Part shown: piece by piece, positions 28,195 through 29,050 of the stretch
How positions within the stretch are numbered: position 1 is the stretch's first letter
How the letters are laid out: every line of letters begins with the position of its first letter
NCBI GenBank assembly: GCA_947646735.1
Contig: CANTFK010000488.1
Coordinates: 1 to 29,050 of the forward strand
Direction: 5' to 3'
DNA: 29,050 bases
Source: Peronospora farinosa
Lineage: Eukaryota; Oomycota; Peronosporomycetes; Peronosporales; Peronosporaceae
Notes under the pieces: model-generated
Database searches by the model: none
Seen by the model: only the letters and a program-made list of their open reading frames with translations
Told to the model about the DNA's origin: nothing
Program-made: the position numbers and the translations under genes

Positions 28195-29050
28195 TTAACC
28201 TGCTACCTGATCTCCCACTACCCCGACCACGTAAGGCAGCAGGAGACGAAAAAATCTCTGTTTTGGCCGCTTCGATTTCGAATGCCGCGGCTGCAGCCCC
28301 GATATCGCAGGCGACAAGTCTATAGCATAAGAGGCTGAATCCGAATGCTCGACAGTGTCCTCGTCATCGTCGTCGTCATCCTCTTCCTCGTCCTCATCCT
28401 CTTCATCTCCGCTCTCTACCCTCGAATCTTCACGCTCCGTCCACCCTCCAGTAGCCGTATCTCCAAAAGCTTCACTGACTGTGACTGATGTAGAGAACGT
28501 ATTGCGTTCTTCTGTTATTCGATTTGTGGATTTTTTAATAGCTCCTCCAAAAGGCATCTCATAACCTGGAGCAGCAGTTCCACCCGGCTTGTATTGTTCA
28601 TTAATACTACGAAGTCCCAGCCATCGACAGACTTCGTTACATCGATGACTTTCAAGAAATTTCTCCATGCCAAAAGTCCCAAGGTTTCCAACACCAAATC
28701 CACGACCATCTGCTGAATGAATTTGCGGATCTGTGTGGCTATCCGCGACTCCTTGGATGTCAACAATCATCAACCGAAAATCTGAAGCCACGAACGAAAA
28801 GTGTGAAAATGCCTGTGGCGTGTTGCGTTCCGTTCTTCGGTCGTACTGGTTTCTCGACCGACATAGCCACTATTGTTGCTATATTTCACATATGCTCCAG
28901 GTTGAAATTCCTCACCTGAACAAACTAAAGCTCCTCGTTCTCGATCTCGTAATTTCAAAAGCCATGATCGTGCATAACACACACGCACAATAGTGGTTCA
29001 TGTTCATTGTAAAGTGCTGCATAATGGGCACATACAGCTTGCATTTCCAC
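28195..29050 (-). pseudogene. EF2K-type alpha-kinase, C-terminal half, split over three frames; runs off the window
   Basis: Three minus-strand frames together cover the second half of an alpha-kinase domain in the right order. Frame one (29050 to about 28990) has the Val-Glu-Met-Gln-Ala-Val-Cys-Ala-His segment. Frame two (28988 to about 28830) has Glu-Phe-x-Pro-Gly and Lys-Tyr-Ser-Asn-Asn-Ser-Gly. Frame three (about 28830 to 28195) has Arg-Asn-Thr-Pro-Gln-Ala-Phe-Ser-His, then Asp-Ile-Gln-Gly-Val-Ala-Asp-x2-Thr-Asp-Pro-Gln-Ile-His, Gly-Val-Gly-Asn-Leu-Gly, and the zinc-site segment His-Arg-Cys-Asn-Glu-Val-Cys. Family members phosphorylate Ser/Thr in helical targets; EF2K acts on elongation factor 2. 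No intron fits at the frame changes, so this is a pseudogene or carries assembly indels. An acidic Asp/Glu run (plus 28358-28412) and a basic C-terminus follow. Confidence 0.8.

Noticed and set aside
28355..28420. Ser-rich plus-strand frame from the trinucleotide run
   Set aside because: It is the complement of the Asp/Glu codon run in the alpha-kinase tail.
1..29050. CRISPR array, bacterial operon, intact insertion sequence or Crinkler effector
   Set aside because: No regularly spaced repeats, Shine-Dalgarno-led gene runs, intact transposase or LFLAK-type motif were seen. Gene structure is eukaryotic.

Overview
The window looks like nuclear DNA of an oomycete, most likely a Peronosporales species (Phytophthora or downy mildew). 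Four signs support this. (1) Several genes carry, just upstream of the ATG, the oomycete core promoter in which an initiator and its flanking region form a 16-nt element close to GCTCATTYYNCAWTTT. (2) Introns are few and short (71-107 nt, GT-AG). (3) There is a candidate RXLR effector with a signal peptide-like start. (4) The gene content is typical: CxxxxC/HGG-repeat 'WRKY19-like' proteins, FYVE-variant proteins and an EF2K-like alpha-kinase. The species cannot be named from the sequence alone.

Layout. Positions 1-5300 are a decayed, repeat-rich block. They hold an eroded fragment resembling the LTA4H gene at the left edge, Gypsy-type gag remains on the minus strand, two diverged repeat pairs, a candidate RXLR effector on the minus strand (3078-3374) with a near-perfect oomycete promoter, and a tRNA-Val(CAC). 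Positions 5860-15070 are a compact core block: an LTA4H-type M1 aminopeptidase with an extra C-terminal membrane anchor (+), a two-exon CxxxxC/HGG-repeat protein (+), a three-exon Yip1/YIPF5-type Golgi membrane protein (+), and, convergent with it, a two-exon eIF4G-like translation factor (-) with two PAM2-like motifs, an eIF4E-binding motif, MIF4G and MA3.

Positions 15070-19050 are gene-poor, with one probable decayed coding region. Two small basic proteins follow (19050-19295 and 19342-19842), then a monoacylglycerol lipase-type alpha/beta hydrolase (20772-21848).

Positions 22685-26063 form an unusual structure. Two 430-bp arms in inverted orientation, about 98% identical by manual alignment, flank an intact FYVE-variant gene (24106-25389). 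The right arm carries the promoter and first codons of a second paralogue (25894-27255). The left arm carries only a 5' stub of that paralogue. The right edge holds the C-terminal half of an EF2K-like alpha-kinase on the minus strand, split over three reading frames.

Functionally, the core block is housekeeping (peptide metabolism, ER-Golgi traffic, translation initiation, lipid hydrolysis). The flanks show the gene birth and decay expected of a plastic plant-pathogen genome. Many starts were chosen from promoter position and are inferences. No database search was possible.
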